Shown: one piece after another, positions 1 to 8,296 of the stretch
Layout: every line of letters begins with the position of its first letter
How positions within the stretch are numbered: the stretch's first letter is position 1
Assembly: GCF_028282265.1 (NCBI RefSeq)
Contig: NZ_JANQIH010000228.1
Span: 1 to 47,363 of the forward strand
Reading direction: 5' to 3'
From: Allomuricauda sp.
GTDB lineage: Bacteria; Bacteroidota; Bacteroidia; Flavobacteriales; Flavobacteriaceae
Length of the DNA: 47,363 nt
The notes under the pieces: generated by a model
Told to the model about the DNA's origin: nothing
The model's input: only the letters and a program-made list of their open reading frames with translations
The model's database searches: none
Translations under genes and position numbers: made by a program

Positions 1-1424
1 CGAATGTATACCAGATTTTCACGGTTATACCCCAAATGGGAGTTTTGGACGTAATCTGCTTGTCTTGAAACGACCAAAGTTGCTATTAGGAGAAATATCG
101 AAAGTCCAAATTGAAATACGATAAGACCTTTTCTGAACCATTTTGAGGAACCGGAAAACTGTACGGAACCCTGTAGAACCTCTACAGGTTTTAGGTAAGA
201 CATAAAGAGCGCGGGATAGCTTCCCGCAACAAGACCGGTCACCAATATCAATCCCAATACTGCCAACCAATAGGAAGGCACCATGAACGGAAGGCTAATT
301 TGTTTTCCAGTAATGGCATTGATATATGGAAGAAGTATCCAAGTAAGCATGACCGAGATAACCACGGCAAATAGTGAAAGTAAAATGGATTCAAACAAAA
401 ATTGTCTTATCACATGCTTTCGAGAAGAACCGACTACTTTGCGAACACCAACTTCTTTTGCCCTTTTTATGGACCGGGCGGTCGAAAGGTTCATGTAATT
501 TATACAAGCAACCACAAGAACAAAAAGTGCCACGACGCCAAATAGTTTCAAATAATCCATTCTTCCTCCATGAGGCAGCCCATTTTTAAAATTCGCCTTC
601 AGGTAACGATCCTGATACGGGGCCAATTTAGCTTCAATGTTGACCGCTTGGTTCTGGTCGACACGTGTTTGCAAGTATTCATTGATATTTCGTTCAACCT
701 CAGTTACGTTGGCATTGCCTTCAATTTGCACTGTGGCAAATAAATCGTCCGAGGCATACTTTACCTGTTCCCTTGCGAAGGTCTCCCAATCGATAAGATA
801 ATCGAAAATCAAAGAACTTTTCGTCGTAATATTTTCGAAAACAGCTGTAACTGTCAAGTCCAATTCACCATTGTATTTGACTATTCTATCAATCGCGTTT
901 TGCGGGGTGCCAAAAAACATCTCAGCCATTTTTCTTGAAATGGCAATTGTATTGATATTGGAAAGTGGAGTCTCAGCATCACCGGAAATAATCGGATAGT
1001 CGAACATCTTGAAAAACTCCGAACTGACCCTTGAACCTTCAAGTTTGTACATCTTATCGCCTGCAACAAAAGTTTCGGGAAACCCCCAGGGCAAATCATA
1101 GCCCGAAGCATAAAAAGACATATGTTTTATCCCTGGAACACTCTTTTTTGCCCCTTCAACGAGGGGATAAAATCGGGTGTCATTGAAACCAGTTGGGCTT
1201 TGGTAGGTGGCATTCAATTTTCCTTCCGATTCTATTGTGTAGTATACGTTAAAAAGGTTAACGGCATTCTCATGGAATTTATCGATACTTCTTTCATCTT
1301 GTATCCAAAGAAATATAAATAGAAAACTTATCATGCCTAAAACTATACCCAGCAAGTTGATAGCTGAAAAAGTCTTATTTCTAATTATGTTTCGTAGCGC
1401 TACCTTTAAATAGTTTTTAAACAT
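1..1424 (-). CDS. ABC transporter permease, FtsX/MacB type (partial, 3' end outside window)
   Basis: Reading the minus strand from the ATG at 1424 gives one open frame that runs off the left edge, about 474 codons without a stop. The start MFKNYLKVALRNIIRNKTFS is the typical opening of Bacteroidota FtsX/MacB-like permeases. It is followed by a first membrane helix (SAINLLGIVLGMISFLFIF) and a large extracytoplasmic MacB-type domain (about residues 45-280). A second helix carries the family motif ACINYMNLSTARS, then KEVGVRKVVGSSR and two more hydrophobic segments. Such permeases work with an ATPase in export, lipoprotein release or antimicrobial resistance. The ATPase is not in the window, so the substrate is unknown. 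This reading frame is longer than any ATG-to-stop ORF here only because its stop lies outside. Family assignment is confident. Confidence 0.93.
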   Translation of the reverse strand, partial: MFKNYLKVALRNIIRNKTFSAINLLGIVLGMISFLFIFLWIQDERSIDKFHENAVNLFNVYYTIESEGKLNATYQSPTGFNDTRFYPLVEGAKKSVPGIKHMSFYASGYDLPWGFPETFVAGDKMYKLEGSRVSSEFFKMFDYPIISGDAETPLSNINTIAISRKMAEMFFGTPQNAIDRIVKYNGELDLTVTAVFENITTKSSLIFDYLIDWETFAREQVKYASDDLFATVQIEGNANVTEVERNINEYLQTRVDQNQAVNIEAKLAPYQDRYLKANFKNGLPHGGRMDYLKLFGVVALFVLVVACINYMNLSTARSIKRAKEVGVRKVVGSSRKHVIRQFLFESILLSLFAVVISVMLTWILLPYINAITGKQISLPFMVPSYWLAVLGLILVTGLVAGSYPALFMSYLKPVEVLQGSVQFSGSSKWFRKGLIVFQFGLSIFLLIATLVVSRQADYVQNSHLGYNRENLVYI

Positions 1425-1711
1425 TATTTGTCTGTTTTTCAGGTTAATTTCATTAGTAGAAAAAGTACCAAACAATAAAAGTTATTACAGAGCCACTCTA
1501 AGTCACACATCAACATCTAATTTCATACCAAAAATATAACACTATGGTTATCAATTTTTTATGAGAAAATATTCAGCGGTATGCCTTTGTACGTGTAAAG
1601 AATTTTTACAGAAAATGTCCAATAAGTTTACACCATCTATCCACCTTTATCATTAATCCGTTCCTTGATAAAAAAGGAGTTGTTTTCGTTCAAATAAAAG
1701 GCCGTTTTATT

Positions 1712-1752
1712 GGACTTGGCCGAAGAATTAATTCCACTTCTTCACCAAGTCC
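1712..1752. repeat. long inverted repeat (hairpin) in intergenic region
   Basis: GGACTTGG at 1712-1719 is matched by CCAAGTCC at 1745-1752, with an inner GAAGAA/TTCTTC pair, giving a strong two-part stem of 14 base pairs. It lies in the 686-nt gap between the permease start and the gene at 2111-3595. A T-rich stretch follows at about 1758-1770 on the plus strand, so a plus-strand terminator is possible, but no plus-strand gene ends here. The remainder of the gap (1425-1711) shows no gene. Confidence 0.6.
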
Positions 1753-1812
1753 CATTTCTGGTCTTTTTTAGTTGTTCAGATAATTAACGTTTTATGGGAC
1801 ACCTTTACGGAC

Positions 1813-1930
1813 GTATAAATTCCCCAACCTAAATTCTATGTAGTATTACTTTTTGGGTTCTAGGGTCTTTGCATTTTTATGCTCGCCCATTAGGAAATCT
1901 TGTTTTAGAAAACAAGGTTCGATTCCTTAT
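1813..1930 (+). repeat. dispersed intergenic repeat R1
   Basis: Member of a degenerate family of about 100-120 nt found six times in this window, always in the same orientation. The left end reads GTATAAA, then ...CCAACCTAAATTCTA, almost the same as R6 at 39734. The right part has GCATTTTTATGCTCGCCCATTAGG and a tRNA T-arm-like GGTTCGATTCC, as in R2. It lies in the gap between the permease and the system A effector operon. Confidence 0.6.
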
Positions 1931-2110
1931 GCAACTGAAAAAACAACTTTTAGCGCCAGAATTATTTGATTGAAATGTTCGTTATTCCTAAATACCCTTA
2001 TTTAATTGAATATAAGTTTTATAGGATATCTGACAATCCTGATTTGAGCTTTTACCCCAACATAATCTAACTTTGAGAGTTGAATAGTGGAGGTAGTGGA
2101 ATTAAATGAT

Positions 2111-3595
2111 TTAAAATGGCTCCATGAGGATTAATTCGGGGTTTTGGAGGAAGTCCCGCATCGCGGTAACCGCCATCAAAATATTAATATCCCCTGTTCC
2201 GTTCTGACAATCGTTGCCACCGAGATATGGACATACCAGTTTTTTTAGCTTATTCCTTTGGCTCCAATATTTGAGGTAGGCAATGGGCAATGAACTTCCA
2301 GACTGATTCTTACGGAGCTTATTTTTGAATTCTTCCTCGGTCATGCCAAAATGGGTCAAAAGATCCAAAATACCATAGGCAAACATGCTGGAGACCAATG
2401 TCCCCCTTGCTGCATCGTCCCTTCCTGGTACGGAACTGGCGTAAAGCTCCATATTCTTGGCAATATGGTTTGCTGCGAAAGCAATATAGCGATTGTGAAC
2501 ATTTGGCTTTGCCATTTCTTTGGCAGCAAGGAAAATACGCTTGTAGGCCTTTTTCTCGTCGGCAAAGGCATATTGGTGCATCAAATAGAAATAGGCCTCG
2601 GACATTTTTTCATTATTCATTACATATGTCGCCGGTACGTCCAGCCATCGATATTCGCGAAGCTGGTAGTCGCCCTCCGACGGCCTTCTCACGAGCGTAA
2701 TCCAATTCGGCAGTCCATCCACAGATCCTGAGTACCATATCTTATGGGGACTATCCCACATTTCTGGTATTCCACTAAGAAATGAACGGCTACCCAGTAA
2801 AAATCGATGTTCTTTTCTATTGAGAAATTCAATCAATCGATTCGCAGTAGGAGGATTATGGGTCAAGCCAAAAAAACTTCCCATCCCCTCATCCAGCGCC
2901 ATTTGTTCATCGCCCATCAACTCTGAAGACCAATGGCCCTTGTCTCCCCCGTAGGAGATTCCAACATTCTTCCATTTATTTCGTCGGTATTGGGGGTCCG
3001 GAAGAAATTGTGTATGCGAAAACTCATGGATGACCGTTCCTTCCCAATTAATGAAGCCTCCCGGTTTGCCCACATCGATTAGTGCTGCCCTTTCGCCCAA
3101 GAATACCTGTCCAAAGTATCTGGTTCCGTTGCTTTTTTTTCTGTTGTCCGCACAGGGCCATACGAATAGTTGATTATCTGTATTATCCTTACCTGTGCAG
3201 AAAAGCTTGGTGGACGATAGCCCTGTACGGTCATCGACCAACAAAACATTGATATCAACAATCCCATCAGATAGGGACATCAGATTATCTATTTCCTTTT
3301 TTAACTGTGTGTTGGAGTTAAGTCGGTCATAGGTTTTCAGCATATTCGGAGCGGCCATTGATGCAAATTTTTGATAGTTGTCCCCCTTGATTAGGATATA
3401 TCGATATCCGGGCAGTTCGGTGTACTTTGCCCCTTCGCTATCTGTCCTTTCAAATATTTTTGCTTTATCACTAAAATTGTGCACCATGGTAGTTTCCGGT
3501 GCAAAGTAGAAGTATTGGATTTTTTGTGATCGCATAGTGTTCACTAGAATCAGCATAAATGCTGTTATCACCACTAGTTTTTTAGAATTTTTCAT
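2111..3595 (-). CDS. exported putative zinc metallopeptidase (gluzincin-like)
   Basis: A 494-aa protein with a clear N-terminal signal peptide (KKLVVITAFMLILVNTMRSQ). The motif VIHEFSH lies at about residues 188-194, and a DEGMGSFFG segment at about 235, some 45 residues later. HExxH followed by a distal glutamate in a D/N-E-G context is the arrangement of gluzincin zinc peptidases, so H190, H194 and E236 are the proposed zinc ligands and E191 the catalytic base. I do not recognise a named family. It is the third gene of the system A effector operon, 17 nt after the gene at 3613-5580, and presumably shares its promoter near 7600. The C-terminal half is rich in aromatic residues. Function is inferred from motifs only. 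Confidence 0.75.
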   Translation of the reverse strand: MKNSKKLVVITAFMLILVNTMRSQKIQYFYFAPETTMVHNFSDKAKIFERTDSEGAKYTELPGYRYILIKGDNYQKFASMAAPNMLKTYDRLNSNTQLKKEIDNLMSLSDGIVDINVLLVDDRTGLSSTKLFCTGKDNTDNQLFVWPCADNRKKSNGTRYFGQVFLGERAALIDVGKPGGFINWEGTVIHEFSHTQFLPDPQYRRNKWKNVGISYGGDKGHWSSELMGDEQMALDEGMGSFFGLTHNPPTANRLIEFLNRKEHRFLLGSRSFLSGIPEMWDSPHKIWYSGSVDGLPNWITLVRRPSEGDYQLREYRWLDVPATYVMNNEKMSEAYFYLMHQYAFADEKKAYKRIFLAAKEMAKPNVHNRYIAFAANHIAKNMELYASSVPGRDDAARGTLVSSMFAYGILDLLTHFGMTEEEFKNKLRKNQSGSSLPIAYLKYWSQRNKLKKLVCPYLGGNDCQNGTGDINILMAVTAMRDFLQNPELILMEPF

Positions 3596-3612
3596 GGTCC
3601 TTGTTTTATAGA

Positions 3613-5580
3613 TTATTGTTCATTTTCTGAGAGTATCCCTTCTTCGAGTTGAATGAATTTACTGCTAGGGATAAAATCTTCTTTGATTTTCCTTTCCCCA
3701 AATTCATAGAAAGCTTTTCCCGATACCGAAACCTGATAGTTTTCTGAATGTTTTATAAATGGGATTTCGAGTTCAGAGGCAAAAGTTGAATTTGAAGAAA
3801 GGTTAAAAGGTCCTCTGAACACCTTTTTTTGATTGTCAAATGAAAACACCAACACTATTTGAATATAGTCCAGAGCGCCCATATCTTCTGACATAGGTAA
3901 TAGATGACTTGACACCTTTACTCGGTCTGCCAATGTGTTGCTTTCAACAATATTGAACATTTTGGTGACCTGATCGGGTCTCAATCTGTCCAGAAGATTC
4001 TTTGGCAACTCAATTGCGATAGTTTCCCGAAACTTTTTTTGTCCCGGATCAATGGTGCAAACCAGTTCGAAAGAGCTTCGAGTGTTCTTTGGAAATAATT
4101 CGTTGATGGCCATAGTATTATCCGGGATGCTTATCTCGAGTCTAAGTATTTGATTGTTTATAGGGATGACTTTTCCAATGGTCTTTCCGTTTATCAGCAA
4201 TGGTTGCTGCTCTATACGCATCAGGGAATTTGGTGGCCACTCTTCCAGATGAACGCCTTTCTTTATTAGTGTTTTGCCTATCTTCTTGAATTTGTTGATA
4301 TCATGCCCCAATTTTATCACTACAGCGATGTCAAGTTTATCATCTCCCGTAGCCCTGTAAAATATAGTACCAAGCATATCGCGTATACCAGTACTTTGAT
4401 TTACAGTCGGCATCACAGTCGAGTTTGTTGGTAAGGAATAATATTTAAATGATGTTTTCGGCAGCTCTGAAAGAGATCCTCTGACAAGAATGGTATGACC
4501 ATCAACTACCCTCTCGTTCCCAAGGGCATAGTCCCTGTAATCTGAATCAAACTCACTACAAACCCTGTTGAACAGTTCTCTGTACTTTTTGTCCAACACA
4601 AGGGCGGCAATATCCACCTTGCCCCTATATTCTTGGAATTCAACAAGCAACTTGTCTTTTGCCCAACTTTCCTTTACACGTAGCTCAGTAGCCAATTGTT
4701 CCATTATTTCTATGTACAACCTGTTTGCCAACATTCGTTCATTATTTCCAAAAGAATCCATATGGATTTTGATATTTGAGTCCGCCGCAACGAAGGGGGG
4801 AGAAGGGCGGAGCTCATCTTTACTAAGTCCCTTGAATGGGGTTTTGAAAATTATTTTCTTAGCGGAAAAGACGTAGTCCGTTGTTTTGCTTCTTGTCGAT
4901 GCAGGCCTTATGGGGCTTTCGTAGACAATGCAGTTGGCTATGATCTTTATGTAGCTTCTCTTTTCACTTCTAGGCTTGCCATCTGTGTTTAAAAAGGATG
5001 CTGGCCCATAGAGCGTGTCGGTAACGATAATATGGTCATGGACAGATGAGAAAGTGGTGAGTTCATTCTTTCCAATGTTCTTAAAATAGTACACATTGGT
5101 CTTTCCTCTGAAACCGTTTAAATTTCTCGCTCGTTTGCCCGTGTGGATTCTACTCCAATCTTCTTCAATAGCATGGATATTGAAAACCTTTTTCGGGATT
5201 TTTCTTCGTAAACGGACACCTGCGGCCGAAATTGTTCTTCTAACGGATTCGTTGCTGTTGGTATCATAGGGTTTGAAATTATTGAATGTGACCTCGTAGG
5301 GGTACAAATTTTTCTTTTTTTTGAACGATTTGATTTCATTGGAATGTGGCCTTGACCAGTGTCCTCTGATATTGTTTTGTCCAAGTACCCAAACCTTGTC
5401 TTTTCTATGCAACATTATTTTGCGCTTAGAGGATTGGGTTGAAATTCGATGGGACGAGCTTACCCTTGGTCTGGCAGAGACCACTTCAAGAGTCCGCGTT
5501 CTATCGTGCTGCGCATGGCTTGGGAGGTAGAAAGAAGTACAAAGCAATGCAATCCATATGGTGTTTATATGTCTAATCAT
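3613..5580 (-). CDS. exported hypothetical protein, system A effector operon
   Basis: A 655-aa protein with a signal peptide (IWIALLCTSFYLPSHAQ, cleavage after about residue 23). Residues 30-110 are very basic and serine-rich (RKIMLHRKDK, KKKKNLYP). The central and C-terminal parts are predicted mainly beta, including DYIQIVLVFSFDNQKK near residue 570. I see no catalytic motif and do not recognise the family. It is the middle gene of three on the minus strand, 25 nt after the 657-aa gene and 17 nt before the metallopeptidase-like gene, so it is very likely co-transcribed with both. A surface or periplasmic structural role is possible but not shown. Confidence 0.7.
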   Translation of the reverse strand: MIRHINTIWIALLCTSFYLPSHAQHDRTRTLEVVSARPRVSSSHRISTQSSKRKIMLHRKDKVWVLGQNNIRGHWSRPHSNEIKSFKKKKNLYPYEVTFNNFKPYDTNSNESVRRTISAAGVRLRRKIPKKVFNIHAIEEDWSRIHTGKRARNLNGFRGKTNVYYFKNIGKNELTTFSSVHDHIIVTDTLYGPASFLNTDGKPRSEKRSYIKIIANCIVYESPIRPASTRSKTTDYVFSAKKIIFKTPFKGLSKDELRPSPPFVAADSNIKIHMDSFGNNERMLANRLYIEIMEQLATELRVKESWAKDKLLVEFQEYRGKVDIAALVLDKKYRELFNRVCSEFDSDYRDYALGNERVVDGHTILVRGSLSELPKTSFKYYSLPTNSTVMPTVNQSTGIRDMLGTIFYRATGDDKLDIAVVIKLGHDINKFKKIGKTLIKKGVHLEEWPPNSLMRIEQQPLLINGKTIGKVIPINNQILRLEISIPDNTMAINELFPKNTRSSFELVCTIDPGQKKFRETIAIELPKNLLDRLRPDQVTKMFNIVESNTLADRVKVSSHLLPMSEDMGALDYIQIVLVFSFDNQKKVFRGPFNLSSNSTFASELEIPFIKHSENYQVSVSGKAFYEFGERKIKEDFIPSSKFIQLEEGILSENEQ

Positions 5581-5605
5581 TGTTTTTAAAGTTTAACTGT
5601 ATGAT

Positions 5606-7579
5606 TTATTCATTACTCGATAGCTGCCAATCTTGATTGTACAATGTGATTTCTGCATTATCAAATTCGGGCTCAAGTTTTATTTTCTTTTCCCTAGTGA
5701 CAAAGGTTACCTTTCCGGCTATGGGTTCATCATTATTCGGTATGAGTATATATAGGGGTTTTGGAGGACCGTAGATACCATTGCTTCTATACGGTCTCAA
5801 ACTTTTGGATATCTTGATGCCGCTATTCTCAAATGTGATGTTTACATCGACTAAATCGGCAGCGTTCCCCGTTATTCTTTGATATTCCAATAGCTCCCCA
5901 TCGAACTTAAACTGTTTTGTGAGCAACTCAAGGGCATTTAGGTTCTTATCCCCGGACTCCAGCTTGAATTTTCTCTCTATGGTAAAGGATCCGTTCAAGG
6001 TTTTGGAAATGACTTGCAATTTGACCTTGAATTCGGGACGGTTCCTTTTCTCAATATCTTTTTCGCCTATTAGGTTAAATCGGAGGTAGGCTATTTTATC
6101 TCCCCGAATATTGGTCCATCCTTTTGATGCCACCCATCTACCAGCTTCGCTATGTACCTTTCCGTCACTATTTTCATAGCTTATGTCCAAAGCTAGTGCG
6201 CTCAAATCAAAATCTGGATTAATCTCAGGAAGGGCTATCCCCACATAGGGAAAAGCATCATTGGCGTTGATGTCTATTATGTGACCCTTCTTTTTTAAGG
6301 TTTCGGCGTCCATATTGAATTTGGCAAAACCGATTGTACCGAAGAATACAGACTCCCGTTTTTCCAAATACTGTGTAGAGAAGTCGTAGGAGATCTTTCC
6401 CCTCTTTCGCTTGTTGACACTTTTCACCGAATTTTGATAGCCTATTTGCAATAATTTCTCTGTGTCTGCAATTCTGTCAATTAATTTCTTTTTTAGGTCT
6501 TCATCCTTGGTGCTGGCAAACATGGACTGAAGCTCGTGCAATTGTTTTTCAAGCCCTTTATACTCTTTACTCATGACTTGGTTTTCAATTTTGTCCTTTA
6601 ACCGCTGTAGATGTTGGTCTTCCAATGTATTGTCATTGGTACCGCATTTTATTCTTCTTATTTCAACACCGTTCATTTGGGTAAGACTTTCGCTTATTTT
6701 GCTTTTCGTTTTGGAGCCTCCAAATTTGAACTTCCAAAAGTTGAGACCGCCTTCTTTTTTGGTTTGCTCTTCATAGTATTTATAGACATTGTCCCAAGTG
6801 CCATTAATTGTATACCCGCAAGGAGGGGTCAATCCGCGATACTTAATTTTGACCTGCACAACGATTCCCCCTTTTCCAGATGCCAATGCTGATATCACTG
6901 AGGCCCCAAGTGCGTTTAGACTAAGGCTAAAGCCCATGCGCTGGGTGGCGATGAGGGGCCCCTGAAAAGCAGTCTTCGTTTCTGGATTACCCAGAAACAG
7001 GCCCTTATCCGTCATAATTGTAAACTCACAATTCTCCAAGGGAATGGATGACAACCGTATGGCCTTGATGTTTTTTCTTAGATGGGGGCTTTTGGAAAGC
7101 TCTATTTTTTTTACCTTTTCCAGAACCTGTCTTTTTATTTCGTCTATGATCTCGGGCTCAGGATACATGGTCATGGTACCCTGCAAGACCCCTCCCTGCT
7201 TAATTTTTCCCGAATCATCCTTATGCTCGTATAGCAACAAGGTCAAATCTGGAATCTGTTGGCCGTTGATATCTTTCGTTCCTACTTTAATATTGGATGG
7301 AACTACATAAAACTGATTGTCATTTATTTCGTCCCTTAAGACGGTATATACTTTTTGCTCGCCGCCCTTGGTTTTGACAACGATATCCTCGATTTTATTC
7401 TCTGCTGCTAGACTTGCTTGAGAATGAATTTTGGAATTAGTCCCAATCAATAGAATTAAAAAATGCAACATAGCTATCCCGTACCTAAAAGCTTCAAAAG
7501 GGTATAAATTCTTGGATGAAACTTTTAAACTGTTTAATGATTTCTTTGTTTCCGTTGTTTTTGTGTTTGAGGTTTCCAT
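5606..7579 (-). CDS. exported or membrane-anchored hypothetical protein, first gene of system A effector operon
   Basis: A 657-aa protein. The first 30 residues are polar (TSNTKTTETKK), followed by a hydrophobic segment (YGIAMLHFLILLIGTNSKIHSQ, about 33-54) that could be a signal peptide or signal anchor. Residues 330-400 are lysine- and glutamate-rich and probably coiled coil (QLHELQSMFASTKDEDLKKK). A glycine-rich hydrophobic stretch near 230 (GASVISALASGKGGIVVQV) precedes a single cysteine-containing region (TPPCGYTING). I recognise no family. Its ATG at 7579 has AAGGAA just upstream and lies about 13 nt downstream of the start point predicted from the -7 box at 7599-7606. It follows the system A response-regulator gene and is separated from it by the operator/hairpin at 7629-7646. 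Confidence 0.7.
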   Translation of the reverse strand: METSNTKTTETKKSLNSLKVSSKNLYPFEAFRYGIAMLHFLILLIGTNSKIHSQASLAAENKIEDIVVKTKGGEQKVYTVLRDEINDNQFYVVPSNIKVGTKDINGQQIPDLTLLLYEHKDDSGKIKQGGVLQGTMTMYPEPEIIDEIKRQVLEKVKKIELSKSPHLRKNIKAIRLSSIPLENCEFTIMTDKGLFLGNPETKTAFQGPLIATQRMGFSLSLNALGASVISALASGKGGIVVQVKIKYRGLTPPCGYTINGTWDNVYKYYEEQTKKEGGLNFWKFKFGGSKTKSKISESLTQMNGVEIRRIKCGTNDNTLEDQHLQRLKDKIENQVMSKEYKGLEKQLHELQSMFASTKDEDLKKKLIDRIADTEKLLQIGYQNSVKSVNKRKRGKISYDFSTQYLEKRESVFFGTIGFAKFNMDAETLKKKGHIIDINANDAFPYVGIALPEINPDFDLSALALDISYENSDGKVHSEAGRWVASKGWTNIRGDKIAYLRFNLIGEKDIEKRNRPEFKVKLQVISKTLNGSFTIERKFKLESGDKNLNALELLTKQFKFDGELLEYQRITGNAADLVDVNITFENSGIKISKSLRPYRSNGIYGPPKPLYILIPNNDEPIAGKVTFVTREKKIKLEPEFDNAEITLYNQDWQLSSNE

Positions 7580-7598
7580 TTCCTTTTGATTTACTCTA

Positions 7599-7646
7599 CA
7601 AACCTAGCTTGGAATCAGGCACAAAAAAATACCCATTCAAGGGTAT
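7599..7646 (-). promoter_or_regulatory. promoter with palindromic operator for system A effector operon
   Basis: On the minus strand the 18-bp palindrome ATACCC-ATTGAA-type centre-GGGTAT (7629-7646) is followed after exactly 22 nt by TAGGTTTG (7606-7599), a perfect match to the Bacteroidota -7 box TAnnTTTG. No TTTG -33 box stands at the usual distance, as expected for an activator-dependent promoter. The half-sites fit the NarL-type 7-2-7 heptamer layout (TACCCAT-N2-AAGGGTA). The same palindrome at the same distance occurs at 10638-10655. Because seven T residues follow the palindrome, it could also terminate the preceding regulator transcript. Confidence 0.6.
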
Positions 7647-7678
7647 TTTTATCTGATTGTCAATAGATTATGATGTAT

Positions 7679-8296
7679 TTAGAAGTTGTATTTCTTTTCT
7701 AAGGCAAAACGTAGCAATTCCCCTGCCCCTTTAAGGTTGAGTTTACGAATCATGTTCTTTCTATGGGTCTCGACCGTCGTCTTACCTATGAATAGTTTAT
7801 CAGCTATTTCTTGGTTGGTCTTTCCGAGCGCGACCAGTTTCAATATTTCTATCTGACGCCTTGTCAAGGTCCCTTTTGATTTTGGAGGGAGGGGCTTATC
7901 GGAAATCACGATACCTGGGTCATAATACACCTCACCTTGATATACGGCTCTTACAGCCCGCAACAATTCCTTTAAGCTGGAGTTTTTAAGTATATACCCT
8001 TTAGCCCCTGCTTGTAACATTTGGCTCACTGCCTCATCTTGATCAAACATGGTAAAGGCGATAATCTTGGTATGTGGGTAAAACTCAAGAATTTCCTTGG
8101 TAGCTGATATACCATCCTTTACAGGCATCCTGATATCGGTGATGACAACATGCGGTCTTTTTAAACGCACAAGGTCACACAGTTTCTTTCCATTATTCGC
8201 AAAACCAACAAATTCAATATCGTCTTCGAACTCTAAAAAGAGCTTGATTCCATCTATCAGTGCATTATGGTCTTCCGCTAGTGCTAAACGAATCAT
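7679..8296 (-). CDS. response regulator, NarL/FixJ (LuxR HTH) family, system A
   Basis: A 205-aa regulator. The receiver domain (1-120) has the acidic pair in LALAEDH, the phospho-acceptor Asp54 in VITDIRMP, the conserved Thr/Ser region IIAFTMFD and Lys in GYILKNSS. The C-terminal domain (about 140-200) is a LuxR-type HTH (LTRRQIEILKLVALGKTNQEIA...VETHRKNM). The start overlaps the stop of the kinase gene by 4 nt (ATGA), so the two are translationally coupled and form a cognate pair. The predicted DNA targets are the palindromes at 7629-7646 and 10638-10655, both of which have NarL-like half-sites. The first lies directly downstream of this gene. Confidence 0.96.
   Translation of the reverse strand: MIRLALAEDHNALIDGIKLFLEFEDDIEFVGFANNGKKLCDLVRLKRPHVVITDIRMPVKDGISATKEILEFYPHTKIIAFTMFDQDEAVSQMLQAGAKGYILKNSSLKELLRAVRAVYQGEVYYDPGIVISDKPLPPKSKGTLTRRQIEILKLVALGKTNQEIADKLFIGKTTVETHRKNMIRKLNLKGAGELLRFALEKKYNF

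Noticed and set aside
7623-7650. Hairpin with T-run as a simple terminator after the system A regulator
   Set aside because: It may terminate too, but the same palindrome without a T-run occurs at 10638-10655 with identical spacing to a -7 box, so an operator role explains more.
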